A stretch of 64,000 nucleotides of DNA from Saccharomonospora viridis DSM 43017 (GTDB lineage Bacteria > Actinomycetota > Actinomycetes > Mycobacteriales > Pseudonocardiaceae): contig NC_013159.1 of the NCBI RefSeq assembly GCF_000023865.1, positions 2,320,001 to 2,384,000 on the forward strand, written 5' to 3'. How positions within the stretch are numbered: the stretch's first letter is position 1; each line of letters begins with the position of its first letter. Under the pieces are notes generated by a model. The model did no database searches. It saw nothing but the letters and a program-made list of their open reading frames with translations, and was not told the DNA's origin. The position numbers and the translations under genes were made by a program. This document shows, piece by piece, positions 25,927 to 35,000 of this stretch.

Positions 25927-27585
25927 CTATGCGCGGGCCTGCGTTCCGGGGGCCGCGCGACCGGTGCCGTCGGTGTGGTCGTAGATCACCTGACCGGCAC
26001 GGACGGTGCGCAGACAACGCGGCAGCGTGGCCTCGGGGTCGAGCGGCGGGAGCCCGGGGACACGGGAGCGGGGGTCGGTGGACCACCGCTGCACGCGGGC
26101 ATCCGGGGTGGCGACGACGAGATCGTCGGCCTCCCACACGGCGTAGTGGGCGGGGGCACCGGGGACGAGGCTGCCCGTGACCCCGTCGACCACACCGGCG
26201 GCACGGTGCCCGCCCCGGGTGTGGGCGTTGAAGGCGGCGCGTGCGGAGATCCCGGAGCCCGGTGTGCGGTGGTACACGGCGGCACGCACACCACCCCACG
26301 GGTCCAGCGGTGTCACCGGGGTGTCGGAGCCGAACGCGAGCGGTACGCCCTCGGCGGCGAGGGTCGCGAAGGGGTTGAGCGCGGCGGCGCGGTCGGGGCC
26401 GAGCCGCGTGGCGTACATGCCGTGGGCACCGCCCCAGGCCGCGTCGAAGGCGGGCTGCATGGAGGCGGTGACGTTCCATCGCGCCAGGGCCGTGGCCTGC
26501 TCGGCGGTGATCATCTCGACGTGCTCGAGGCGGTGCCCGAGGCGGGCGAGCGCGCGCTGTCCCAGCGTCTTCTCCGCCAGGGCGAACGCCTCCACGACCT
26601 CGGTGACGGCGGCATCGCCGATGACGTGGAAACCGGCCTGGATCCCGGCCTCGGTGCAGGCCACGAGGTGGTCGGCGATGGCCTGTCGATCGAGGTACCG
26701 GGTGCCGCTGGTGTGGGGTCGATCGGCGTAGGGCTCGCAGAGCGCGGCGGTGTGGGAACCGAGGGCGCCGTCGACGAACAGGTCCCCCGCCAGGCCGCGG
26801 AGACCGAGTTCGCGAACGAGGTCGAGGGCGGCGGTGTCGGCGAGCGCTCCCCAGTAGGGCACGACCTCGGGAAGGCCGGGTTCGGCCGCGACCTGCAACA
26901 GGGACCGCAGGTCTTCCTCGCCGGAGATGACGGGTCCCGCGCATTCGTGGACGCTGACGATGCCGGCCGCGGCGGCGGCCCGCAGGAAGGCGCGTTGCGC
27001 CCGTTCCCGTTGTTCGGCGGTGATCGCGGTGTGCGCGGCGGTGCGGACGAGGTGGTGGGCATCGCGGGTGAGCGGCCCGTCGGGTGAGTAGCCCTCGGCG
27101 TGGACGGCGTCCGGAGCCAGCTCGACCAGTGCGCTGGTGACGAGCGCGGAATGGGCGTCGACACGACTCAGATAGACGGGCACGGCACCTGCGGCGTCGT
27201 CGAGTTCGGCTCGACTGGGCAGGCGGGAGTCGGTCCAGGTGGTCTCGTCCCATCCGTGGGCGATCAGCACTTCTTCGGGGGCGGATGCCTCAGCGGCGGC
27301 ACGGACGGCGGCGAGCAGGTCGGCGGCGTCGCGGACCTCGGTGAGGTCGAGTCCGGTCAGGTGCAGTCCGGTGTTGGTGGCGTGGACGTGGGCGTCGACG
27401 AACGCGGGCGCGACGAACGCCCCGTCGAGGTCGATGACCTCGGCGTCCGGGTGCAGCGCACGGCCGGGACCGTCCTGGCCGACCCAGACGACGATGCCGT
27501 CGGTGACGGCCATGGCGGTGGCGTCGGGCGAGCTGGGTGTGTGGATACGGCCGCCCACGAGGAGGGTCGTGTTGCTGCTACTCAC
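25927..27585 (-). CDS. Amidohydrolase (YtcJ-like, amidohydrolase 3 family)
   Basis: A 552-residue metal-dependent hydrolase with a TIM-barrel core. Motifs: the VAPAFVDAHVHATNTG metal motif (HxH, about residue 62-64), ending domain pieces GWDETTW, the middle GFHVIGDAAVTEVVEA His, HRLEHVEMI His, and FGSDTPVTPLDPWGG with the late Asp. The family includes exoenzyme regulatory protein AepA and YtcJ; the substrate is unknown. GTG 27585 is the only start that spares the divergent aminomutase gene, although its GGGAG lies too close; the next in-frame ATG would cut into the domain. Confidence 0.9.
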   Translation of the reverse strand: MSSSNTTLLVGGRIHTPSSPDATAMAVTDGIVVWVGQDGPGRALHPDAEVIDLDGAFVAPAFVDAHVHATNTGLHLTGLDLTEVRDAADLLAAVRAAAEASAPEEVLIAHGWDETTWTDSRLPSRAELDDAAGAVPVYLSRVDAHSALVTSALVELAPDAVHAEGYSPDGPLTRDAHHLVRTAAHTAITAEQRERAQRAFLRAAAAAGIVSVHECAGPVISGEEDLRSLLQVAAEPGLPEVVPYWGALADTAALDLVRELGLRGLAGDLFVDGALGSHTAALCEPYADRPHTSGTRYLDRQAIADHLVACTEAGIQAGFHVIGDAAVTEVVEAFALAEKTLGQRALARLGHRLEHVEMITAEQATALARWNVTASMQPAFDAAWGGAHGMYATRLGPDRAAALNPFATLAAEGVPLAFGSDTPVTPLDPWGGVRAAVYHRTPGSGISARAAFNAHTRGGHRAAGVVDGVTGSLVPGAPAHYAVWEADDLVVATPDARVQRWSTDPRSRVPGLPPLDPEATLPRCLRTVRAGQVIYDHTDGTGRAAPGTQARA

Positions 27586-27684
27586 GCTCCCGAGTCTGCC
27601 ACCTTCCCCTCTGCGAGAAGTTTTGTGTCTTGAGCGCGATATGACAGGATAATTTTCACGAGCAGTCGACACTGAGGAGCAGAA

Positions 27685-29064
27685 GTGACTGTCATCCAGG
27701 AACCTGCTACCGAGCTCGCGGAACAGCCCTACACCTACCGGAGGGCCGAGCTGGTCGAACCTGACTGGCGCCGCTTCCCGGGCTGGCGCGACGTGACGGA
27801 GGCCGAGTGGCGGGACGCGCAGTGGCAGCGGGTCCACTGCGTCCGCAACATCAAACAGCTCCGCGCCGTCATGGGCGATCTGCTGGAGGAGCGGTTCTAC
27901 GACGACCTCGCGGCCGACCAACAGCAGATGGCGACCATGTCGATGTTGTTGCCGCCGCAGATGCTCAACACGATGGCACCGCACGCGGGCACCGATCCGG
28001 CGAAGGTCACCGAGGCGTTCTACGCCGACCCGATCCGTCGCTACATGCTGCCCGTGCACAGCGACCGCCATCCGGAATGGCCGAGCCACCCGCACTCACA
28101 GCGCGACTCCCTGCACGAGGCGGAGATGTGGGTGGTGGAGGGGCTGACCCACCGTTACCCCACCAAGGTGCTGGCCGAGCTGTTGTCCACCTGTCCGCAG
28201 TACTGCGGTCACTGCACCCGCATGGACCTGGTGGGCAACTCCACCCCTCAGGTCGACAAGCACAGGCTCACGCTGAAACCGGTCGATCGACAGGACGCCA
28301 TGATCGACTATCTGAAGCGCACCCCGGGCGTGCGCGACGTGGTGGTGTCCGGCGGTGACGTGGCCAACGTGCCGTGGCACCAGCTGGAAGCGTTCCTCAT
28401 GCGACTGCTCGACATCGAGACCGTGCGCGACATCCGCCTGGCCAGCAAGGCACTGGCCGGACTGCCGCAGCACTGGCTGCAGCCCAAGGTCGTCGAAGGT
28501 CTCGCCCGTGTCGCGGGCACCGCACGTCGTCGCGGGGTGAACCTGGCGATCCACACCCACATCAACCACGTCCAGTCGGTGACCCCGCTGGTCGCCGAAG
28601 CCACCCGTGCCGCGCTGGAGGTCGGCGTCCGGGACGTGCGCAACCAGGGTGTGTTGATGCGCGGGGTCAACGCCACTCCGGCCGACCTGCTCGACCTGTG
28701 CTTCGCGCTGCAGGGCGAGGCGAACATCCTGCCCTACTACTTCTACATGTGCGACATGATCCCGAACGCCGAACACTGGCGACTGGCCGTGTGGGAGGCA
28801 CAGGAGCTGCAGCACGCCATCATGGGCTATCTGCCCGGCTACGCCACCCCGCGCATCGTGTGCGACGTGCCGTACGTCGGTAAACGGTGGGTGCATCAGG
28901 TCGCCGAGTACGACCGTGAACGCGGCGTCTCGTACTGGACGAAGAACTACCGCACCGGCATCGAGCACGACGATCCGGAGGCGCTGCGTCGCCGCTACCC
29001 GTACTACGACCCGGTGTCGACGTTGCCGGAATCGGGCCAGCGGTGGTGGCGCGAGAACAACTGA
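27685..29064 (+). CDS. Lysine 2,3-aminomutase-like radical SAM enzyme
   Basis: Radical SAM, PLP-dependent aminomutase of 459 residues. The iron-sulfur site is CPQYCGHC (CxxxCxxC, about residue 172). Downstream are RDVVVSGGDVANVP, IHTHINHVQSVTPLV and RNQGVLMRGVNAT. YYFYMCDM and RIVCDVPYVGK carry two Asp and a Lys that align by eye with the lysine-binding Asp residues and PLP Lys of clostridial KamA, favouring lysine as substrate. Start GTG 27685 follows GAGGAG. A GATAAT box at 27648-27653 may be the -10 element. It is divergent from the amidohydrolase and no beta-lysine-using genes are beside it. Confidence 0.88.
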   Translation: MTVIQEPATELAEQPYTYRRAELVEPDWRRFPGWRDVTEAEWRDAQWQRVHCVRNIKQLRAVMGDLLEERFYDDLAADQQQMATMSMLLPPQMLNTMAPHAGTDPAKVTEAFYADPIRRYMLPVHSDRHPEWPSHPHSQRDSLHEAEMWVVEGLTHRYPTKVLAELLSTCPQYCGHCTRMDLVGNSTPQVDKHRLTLKPVDRQDAMIDYLKRTPGVRDVVVSGGDVANVPWHQLEAFLMRLLDIETVRDIRLASKALAGLPQHWLQPKVVEGLARVAGTARRRGVNLAIHTHINHVQSVTPLVAEATRAALEVGVRDVRNQGVLMRGVNATPADLLDLCFALQGEANILPYYFYMCDMIPNAEHWRLAVWEAQELQHAIMGYLPGYATPRIVCDVPYVGKRWVHQVAEYDRERGVSYWTKNYRTGIEHDDPEALRRRYPYYDPVSTLPESGQRWWRENN

Positions 29065-29108
29065 ATCACCACGCTTTTCGGTGATTGACAGCACGGCTAC
29101 TATGCGGC

Positions 29109-31694
29109 ATGCCCATTCGGCGTCGATCATCGCGCCCACTGCCGTGGCTGCCCTGGCTTTCGGCTCCTCGTGCGGCGCTGTCGAGTCCGCTCACCCTGGT
29201 AGCCGCAGCGATCACCGCGCTGCTGTCCTGCTTTCTCGGTATGGGGGCGGCCCTGCACGCCTCGGCCGCGGGTGGTGCGACCCTCGAATATCAGGCCGAG
29301 ACGACCTGTCCGGACCACTACGGACCGGTGTTCATCAAGCCTCGCGCCCAACCGGAGCACGTCGAAGCGCTGGCCGAGGCCGTGACGCGGCATGCACCCG
29401 CCCACGGTTTCGGCCAGCCGACCATGAGCTTGTTCGGTCATCTGGTTCCCGGGGTCGACTTCGGGACCGGGGAGACCTACACGGTGCGGATCGCCTACCG
29501 CGACGGTGGCACGGACCATGTGGACCTGGTACGCGGTACCGACGCCCCCGGGCTGTGGATCGGCCGGGACCTGGCGGAGTTCAGCGGGATCGGACCGGGT
29601 GATCGCGCCGTCAACGCTTCCTGGCCGGCCATCACCGGGGTCTACGCCGACCTGTACAACCCCGCACCCCGCTGGTGGTGTTCGGTGCAGGACCTCGCGG
29701 TACAGAATCGCCTGGTCGACCACATCGCGACCGGAGCGGTGCTGTTCGCCACGGACCGCGCCACCTTCGATGCAGCCACCCGACAACAACCGCAGCTGGA
29801 GCGGTTCACCATCACCTTCCCCACTCCCGCGCCCCGCACGCTGGCCGAGGCGGAGGACACGCAACGCCGTGCCGAGGCACTGATCGCCGATGTGCGCGAG
29901 GAATTACGTGCCCGAGGCGTCGGGGACGCGCTGATGTCCACACCGTTCGCCCGGTCGCTGGAGCTGGCCCACCAGGCACAGACGACGGTGGCGTGGTCGA
30001 TCCTGCCGTTGACCGTGTTGAGCGTCGGCGTCGGCCTGCTGGGCACGACCACGGTCGGCCTCCAGTGGTATCACCGCCGCCACGCACAGGTGCGGTTGCA
30101 CTCAGCACGAGGACACAGCCCGCTCGCCGTCGGGGCGTTGGCCGTGGCCGAACTCGGTCTGCCCATCGTGGCCGGTGGCGTGCTCGGCGCCTTACTCGCT
30201 CGGACGACCTCGCCCTTGTACGCACCCCCGGGCCGGATCAGCACCGACGCGGAACTGGTCGGAACGGCGGTGGCCGCGGGGGTCCTCCTGGTGTCACTGG
30301 CCCTCCTGGTGGCGGTGGTGGTCGTACGTACCCACCGAGAGTTCGCACTCGGCCTCACCGCGCCCCGTCGTCCCCGTCGACTGCTGCTGTTCCTGCCCTG
30401 GGAGCTCGGCACGGCCGGTGTGGCGTTGCTGGGCTGGCTTCGTCTCCCCCGTTACGGCGACAGTGCCTCCACCGCACCGGTGCCCGAAACCGATCCGCTG
30501 GCGTTGCTCTACCCCGTGGCGGTGGTGCTGACCGTCGGCCTGCTGACCGCGCGGGTGGCCTGGTGGGCGTTGCGCGCCTCCCACCGGATGCGTTGGTGGT
30601 CCCGTCCCACCGTGCAGTGGGCCGTGCGGCGCCTGGCGCACGCCCGGGCCCCGGTCACAGGCGTGCTGGTACTCACCGTGTTGGCGGTGGGCACCCTGGC
30701 CACCGGGTCCTCCATCGCCGCGGCCCAACAGCAGGCGCTCGCGATGAAGTCCGGCGTGTTCGTCGGTGCCCATTCCCGGGTCGACGTGGAGAACCCCGTC
30801 GGCCGGGGCGAGATCCCGTTGCCCGACTCGCTGCGGTCACACAGCACGATCGTGGGCACGGTGAGGACCGAGGACGCCGCAACGATCGTCGTGCTCGACC
30901 CGCACACGTTCACCCGCGTCGCCTACACCGACCACCTGCCGCGGCACGACCTCGACCGTCTGTTCGCGGAACCGGCCACCCCCGAAACCGGGGCACTGCC
31001 CGCCATCCGGGTGGGCGACGCACCTCCCACGGCGGACACTCCGCTCGGCGAGGTCCACGCGGTGGGTGCGATGGACATCGCCCCGATGCTGGGCGGACAG
31101 CCGGGCTACCTCGTCCCCCGCACCGCGCTGGACGCCGAACAACTCAACCGGATTCCCCGGTGGGCGGTGCTGTCCACGGAACCCGCCGAACAGGTCGGTG
31201 CCGCGTTGCGGCAGGCGGCGATCGTGCACATGAATCCGGTCGACCGGGAGACCGCCTTCAACGCCCTGCCGTTCTACGTGGTCGAGTGGACGTTCTCGTT
31301 CGTGGCGTTGCTCGGTGTGGTGCTCGGTGTGGCCGCCACCCTCGCGATGGTGATCGCGGTGGAGGTGCGTCGCCGACAGAACGCGCTCACGGGCGCATTG
31401 GCGTTACGCATGGGATTACACCGCCGTGCCCTGTGGACGGGTCACCTCGTCGAATTCGGGACGGTGATGCTGCTCGCGGTGACCGTGGGCCTGACGTGCG
31501 GGCTCACCGTGGCAGCGGTGTCGGCGGACCGCTTCGACCCGGCGCGCTGGCTACCACCGGCATCGCAACTACCCGACCTGGTCCCCTTCGTCCTGACCGT
31601 GGTCCTCTGTGGCGCGGCGGTGGTGGCGTCGACCTGCTGGATCGCGGTGCGCTCGGTGCGTACCGCCCGAGTCGCGGAGCTGCTGCGTGACTGA
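29109..31694 (+). CDS. FtsX/MacB-type ABC transporter permease
   Basis: A large permease of 861 residues with the FtsX-like layout: an N-terminal helix (ALSSPLTLVAAAITALLSCF), a long extracytoplasmic domain (about 50-290), three helices near 300-420, two more at about 445-570, a second extracytoplasmic domain, and three closing helices (FSFVALLGVVLGVAATLAMV, then LAVTVGLTCGLTVAAVSA and VPFVLTVVLCGAAVVAS). It would not be a pore but a mechanotransmission or lipoprotein/peptide-export protein. Start ATG 29109 or the in-frame upstream site at 29085 are both possible. The stop overlaps the next gene, one of two ATPases. Confidence 0.88.
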   Translation: MPIRRRSSRPLPWLPWLSAPRAALSSPLTLVAAAITALLSCFLGMGAALHASAAGGATLEYQAETTCPDHYGPVFIKPRAQPEHVEALAEAVTRHAPAHGFGQPTMSLFGHLVPGVDFGTGETYTVRIAYRDGGTDHVDLVRGTDAPGLWIGRDLAEFSGIGPGDRAVNASWPAITGVYADLYNPAPRWWCSVQDLAVQNRLVDHIATGAVLFATDRATFDAATRQQPQLERFTITFPTPAPRTLAEAEDTQRRAEALIADVREELRARGVGDALMSTPFARSLELAHQAQTTVAWSILPLTVLSVGVGLLGTTTVGLQWYHRRHAQVRLHSARGHSPLAVGALAVAELGLPIVAGGVLGALLARTTSPLYAPPGRISTDAELVGTAVAAGVLLVSLALLVAVVVVRTHREFALGLTAPRRPRRLLLFLPWELGTAGVALLGWLRLPRYGDSASTAPVPETDPLALLYPVAVVLTVGLLTARVAWWALRASHRMRWWSRPTVQWAVRRLAHARAPVTGVLVLTVLAVGTLATGSSIAAAQQQALAMKSGVFVGAHSRVDVENPVGRGEIPLPDSLRSHSTIVGTVRTEDAATIVVLDPHTFTRVAYTDHLPRHDLDRLFAEPATPETGALPAIRVGDAPPTADTPLGEVHAVGAMDIAPMLGGQPGYLVPRTALDAEQLNRIPRWAVLSTEPAEQVGAALRQAAIVHMNPVDRETAFNALPFYVVEWTFSFVALLGVVLGVAATLAMVIAVEVRRRQNALTGALALRMGLHRRALWTGHLVEFGTVMLLAVTVGLTCGLTVAAVSADRFDPARWLPPASQLPDLVPFVLTVVLCGAAVVASTCWIAVRSVRTARVAELLRD

Positions 31695-32370
31695 CACCCC
31701 GATCTTCCAGCTCGAGAACGTGGGCGTGGACTACCCGCTGCCCGCCGCCCAGCGGGGCAGTGTCACCGGGCTCGACGAGGTCGACCTCACGATCCCCGGA
31801 TCGGGGTTGACCGTGTTGGCCGGGCCGTCCGGTTCCGGGAAGTCCACGTTGTTACGGGTGCTGTCGTTGTTCCAGACCCCCACGCGTGGACGTGTCGTCT
31901 TCGCGGGCACCCCGGTGAGTCCCTCCCCGCGCCGCCGACGCGCCCTGCGCCGCGATTCGATCGGCCTGGTGTTCCAAACGCCGACCGACAACCTGTTGCC
32001 GCACCTGTCGGTGGCCGACAACCTGCACGCCGCCGCGCAATCGGCGCGCCGCCGTTGCGATCCGTCCGATTTGCTCGATCGGTTGGGACTCGGCGGTACC
32101 GAGCGGTGGCGGATCGGCGCGCTGTCCGGCGGGCAACAGCAACGATTGGCTTTCGCGTGCGTGCTCGCCCGTGGCTGCCCGGTCGTGCTCGCCGACGAAC
32201 CCACGTCCCAGCTCGACGATGCCTCCGCCGCGCACGTCCTGGACGCGATCGCCCTGCTCCAGGCCGAAGGCGTCGCCGTGGTGGTCTCCTCCCACGACGA
32301 GCGACTGGTCGAACAGGGTTCCCGCGTGTTCCGGCTCCGGGCCGGACGAGTGGTCGAGGAGGGGAACTGA
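31687..32370 (+). CDS. ABC transporter ATP-binding protein 1 (MacB/LolD type)
   Basis: A 227-residue ATPase of the MacB/LolD group. Motifs: Walker A GPSGSGKST, Q-loop FQTPTDNLLPHLSV, signature LSGGQQQRLAFACVLARG, Walker B VVLADEPTSQLD, H-loop SSHD. The start GTG 31687 overlaps the permease stop by eight bases, so translation is coupled. A second, differently built ATPase follows after two bases. The pair may form a heterodimer with the single large permease. Confidence 0.92.
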   Translation: MTDTPIFQLENVGVDYPLPAAQRGSVTGLDEVDLTIPGSGLTVLAGPSGSGKSTLLRVLSLFQTPTRGRVVFAGTPVSPSPRRRRALRRDSIGLVFQTPTDNLLPHLSVADNLHAAAQSARRRCDPSDLLDRLGLGGTERWRIGALSGGQQQRLAFACVLARGCPVVLADEPTSQLDDASAAHVLDAIALLQAEGVAVVVSSHDERLVEQGSRVFRLRAGRVVEEGN

Positions 32371-32372
32371 CG

Positions 32373-33056
32373 GTGACTCACGAACACATCGGCCCCGACC
32401 GTCGGGAAGGGACGCCCGCCGTGCGCGCGGTGGGGCTGCGACGTCGCTTCGCCCGTTCCGGCGGTGTGGACGTGCTGCGGGGCGTCGAGCTGCACGCCGA
32501 TCCGGGGGAGATCGTGGCCATCACAGGGCGATCCGGGTCGGGCAAGACGACCCTGCTGGCGCTGTTGTCCGGCTTCGACACCCCGGACGAGGGCACGGTG
32601 ACCTTCACCGGCGAACCCGCCGCCGACGTGCCGTGGTCGGTGTGCGCGGTACTGCCACAGGCGCTCGGTCTGGCGGCCGAGCTGACCTGCGCCGAGAACG
32701 TCGCACTGCCGCTGCGGCTCCGCCGCACCCCGCCCGACGAGGTCGAGACCACGGTCACGGACCTGCTGGACGAGCTGGGACTGGCCGACCTCGCCGATCA
32801 TTACCCCGCAGAGTTGTCGTTCGGACAGCAGCAACGGGTGGCGCTGGCGCGGGCCGTGGGTGTCCGACCGTCAGTGCTGTTGGTCGACGAGCCCACCGCC
32901 CACCTCGATCCCGACTCGGCACAGGTGGTGTTGGCACTGCTGCGACGCGTCGCCGACGAGGGTGCCGCCATCGTGGTCGTCACCCACGATCCCGTGGTAC
33001 TCGAGGTGGCCGACCGGCGCCTCCGCCTCGAGGACGGTGTGCTCGTACCCGCCTGA
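32373..33056 (+). CDS. ABC transporter ATP-binding protein 2
   Basis: A second 227-residue MacB/LolD-type ATPase. Walker A is GRSGSGKTT, the signature is LSFGQQQRVALARA (Phe instead of the usual Gly at position 3), Walker B VLLVDEPTAHLD and H-loop VTHD. The Q-loop region is LPQALGLAAELTCAENVALPLRLR. GTG 32373 lies two bases after the first ATPase, with GAGGAGGGG upstream. The altered signature suggests an asymmetric nucleotide-binding pair, although LSFGQ variants can be active. Confidence 0.92.
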   Translation: MTHEHIGPDRREGTPAVRAVGLRRRFARSGGVDVLRGVELHADPGEIVAITGRSGSGKTTLLALLSGFDTPDEGTVTFTGEPAADVPWSVCAVLPQALGLAAELTCAENVALPLRLRRTPPDEVETTVTDLLDELGLADLADHYPAELSFGQQQRVALARAVGVRPSVLLVDEPTAHLDPDSAQVVLALLRRVADEGAAIVVVTHDPVVLEVADRRLRLEDGVLVPA

Positions 33057-33063
33057 CGCGGTG

Positions 33064-33795
33064 TCAGAAATGGTCCAGCAGCTGTCCGAACCGCTCCACC
33101 GTCACCAGCCGTTCCGCCGTGGTGTCCAGCTCGGCGTGCTCCAACACCCATGTGTTGTCGTTGGGCACGTACACGGCTCCCATGCCCGCGGCCAGGGCCG
33201 GCACGATGTCGGAGGCCGGGGAATTACCCACCATCCACGTCGCTTCCGGCGACAGTCCGTACCGCTCGGACAACCACGTGTAGACGGCGGTCGTCTTCTC
33301 CCGCACCACGTGCACTCCGCGGAAGTGGCCCTTTAGACCGGATCGGTCCAACTTGCGCCACTGTTCCACCACATCGCCCTTGGTCACCAGCACCAGTGGA
33401 TAGCGCTGCTGCAGCACGGTGAGGGTGTCGACCACCTCGGGGATGGGTTCGACACGGCAGTCCAACACCGCCTCCGTCAACCGTTCCAGACGTCGACGTT
33501 CGGCGGGGGTCACGGGTCGTTGCCGCACCTGTTCCAGGCACTGGACGAGGCTGCGCAGGAACACCGCGCCGCCGTAGCCGTACACAGCCGAGTTCACGCG
33601 TTCGATGTCGTCCAGCAGGCGCCGCACCGCTGCCGCGTCCAGTCCGGGTCGCGCCACCCAACCGCAGAAGTCGTCGATGGCGCGTTCGAACAGCACGTTG
33701 TTCTCCCACAACGTGTCGTCGGCGTCGAACAACAGCACAGGACCCGGACCCAGCACGCGATCCTCCAGCTCATGACGGTTGACCGGCCCGCGCAT
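33064..33795 (-). CDS. HAD-superfamily hydrolase
   Basis: A 243-residue haloacid-dehalogenase-like phosphatase. Motif I is VLLFDADDTLWENN (nucleophile and acid Asp residues, D-x-D), motif II LVLVTKGD, motif III the Lys in REKTTAVYTWL, and motif IV MVGNSPASDIVPALAAG. The cap between motifs I and II is helical (about residues 35-130). It resembles YjjG/PGP-type enzymes acting on small phosphate esters; the substrate is unknown. ATG 33795 is chosen as the start nearest the first motif. Its 3' end is convergent with the ABC operon and it is divergent from the SGNH hydrolase. Confidence 0.9.
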   Translation of the reverse strand: MRGPVNRHELEDRVLGPGPVLLFDADDTLWENNVLFERAIDDFCGWVARPGLDAAAVRRLLDDIERVNSAVYGYGGAVFLRSLVQCLEQVRQRPVTPAERRRLERLTEAVLDCRVEPIPEVVDTLTVLQQRYPLVLVTKGDVVEQWRKLDRSGLKGHFRGVHVVREKTTAVYTWLSERYGLSPEATWMVGNSPASDIVPALAAGMGAVYVPNDNTWVLEHAELDTTAERLVTVERFGQLLDHF

Positions 33796-33835
33796 CCTGC
33801 CATGCGCACTTCGATCTCGGCCACACCGTTTCGCG

Positions 33836-33850
33836 TAGAATGCGCGATCG
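33836..33850 (+). promoter_or_regulatory. -10 element implying a leaderless transcript for the SGNH hydrolase
   Basis: TAGAAT at 33836-33841 ends nine bases before GTG 33850, which is where transcription would begin. No clear -35 box and no ribosome binding site lie before the GTG. Leaderless mRNAs starting at GTG or ATG are common in actinobacteria. Confidence 0.5.
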
Positions 33851-34932
33851 TGCGGAGATCTGGCTGGGTGCTCGGCGCGCTCGTGCTCGCGGCGGTCACC
33901 GTCTTGGTTGCCGTGTTCGTGTTCACCGGCCCCGATCCCGATTCGCCCGTCGATCCGCCTGGACCGCCCGGCACGGGCCCACTCACCGTGGTGTCCTTGG
34001 GTGACAGCACCCTGTCCGGAGAGGGGGCCGGCGACTACACGGCGGACACCGACGGTAAGGACGGCAACTGGTGTCACCGCTCACCGCACGCGATGGTGCA
34101 CCAGATCGAACTCACCGGTGTGACCGAGTCGGTGAACCTGGCCTGTTCCGGCGCTCCTTCCCGACACGTGGGACTCGGCGACGTCACGCAGTACACCGAA
34201 CCGTCCCAAACGCAGCAACTGCGTGAACTGGTCGACGACCACCGCGTCGCCGCCGTGATCGTCGCGGTCGGCGCCAACGACGACCCCCGCTTCTCCCGAC
34301 TGATCTCCGAGTGCTTCACCTCCTGGTTCCTCGATCAGGAAGCACCGTGCAGCGACAGGATCAAGCAGGACTGGCAGAACCGACTCGACGCCATGGTGCC
34401 CAAGGTCGTCGGCGCGCTCGAGGACATCAAACAGGTGCTCAAGGACGCCGGCTACGAACGTTCGGACTACGAGCTCGTCCTGCAGTCGTACGCCTCCCCC
34501 ATCGGTCCCGATATCCCGGAGAAGTGGCGCAACCTCAACGGCTGCCCCTTCCGCACCGAGGACCTGCGGTGGGTGGCCGAAACCGGCGCGACCACGTTGA
34601 CGGAAGCCCTACGCAGCGCGGCACAGCAGGCCGACGTGCGCTTTTTGGACCTGTCCCGCGCAGGCTCCGGACACGAGGCCTGCAGCGGAGGCGACGATGC
34701 GAGCGAGGAGTGGTTCACCCGCTTCACGGTGCGGTGGGACGACCTCAAGGAGGTGGAGCGCGCCACCCACGCGGTGCAGGAGTCGTTCCATCCCAACGCC
34801 GCCGGGCACGAACAGTTCGCCCGCTGCATGAGCGAGTTCCTCGCCACCAACGACCGGGAGGCCGCCTGCCTGGAGGGTGAGGACGGCAACCTGCACGCCG
34901 CCCCGGCCACGCCGTCACGCGCGGACAGTTGA
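33850..34932 (+). CDS. Secreted or membrane-anchored SGNH/GDSL hydrolase
   Basis: A 360-residue hydrolase with an N-terminal signal or anchor helix (RRSGWVLGALVLAAVTVLVA). The SGNH blocks are visible: VVSLGDSTLSGEG (nucleophile Ser), SGAPSRH (Gly), AVGANDD (Asn) and SFHPNAAGHEQF (catalytic His with Asp replaced in the pre-His position by Ser-Phe). Eight or so Cys in the ectodomain suggest disulfides. A Pro-rich linker follows the anchor. GTG 33850 gives a leaderless start; ATG 33802 in frame is the alternative. The substrate may be an acyl ester of the envelope or an external lipid. Confidence 0.87.
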   Translation: MRRSGWVLGALVLAAVTVLVAVFVFTGPDPDSPVDPPGPPGTGPLTVVSLGDSTLSGEGAGDYTADTDGKDGNWCHRSPHAMVHQIELTGVTESVNLACSGAPSRHVGLGDVTQYTEPSQTQQLRELVDDHRVAAVIVAVGANDDPRFSRLISECFTSWFLDQEAPCSDRIKQDWQNRLDAMVPKVVGALEDIKQVLKDAGYERSDYELVLQSYASPIGPDIPEKWRNLNGCPFRTEDLRWVAETGATTLTEALRSAAQQADVRFLDLSRAGSGHEACSGGDDASEEWFTRFTVRWDDLKEVERATHAVQESFHPNAAGHEQFARCMSEFLATNDREAACLEGEDGNLHAAPATPSRADS

Positions 34933-35000
34933 CGCCCCGTCCTTCCCGGGGAAGGGTTCGGCACCGCACCCGCCCGACTTCGGACGCGGTGACAGGACGC

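Noticed and set aside
25927-28095. Longer amidohydrolase of 722 codons
   Set aside because: The extra 170 codons overlap the divergent aminomutase and do not look like protein; the domain begins right after GTG 27585.
34940-34960. Short CCTTCCC/GGGAAGG palindrome between the SGNH gene and the Lrp gene
   Set aside because: The arms nearly touch, leaving a workable stem of only about five pairs; too weak to call a terminator.
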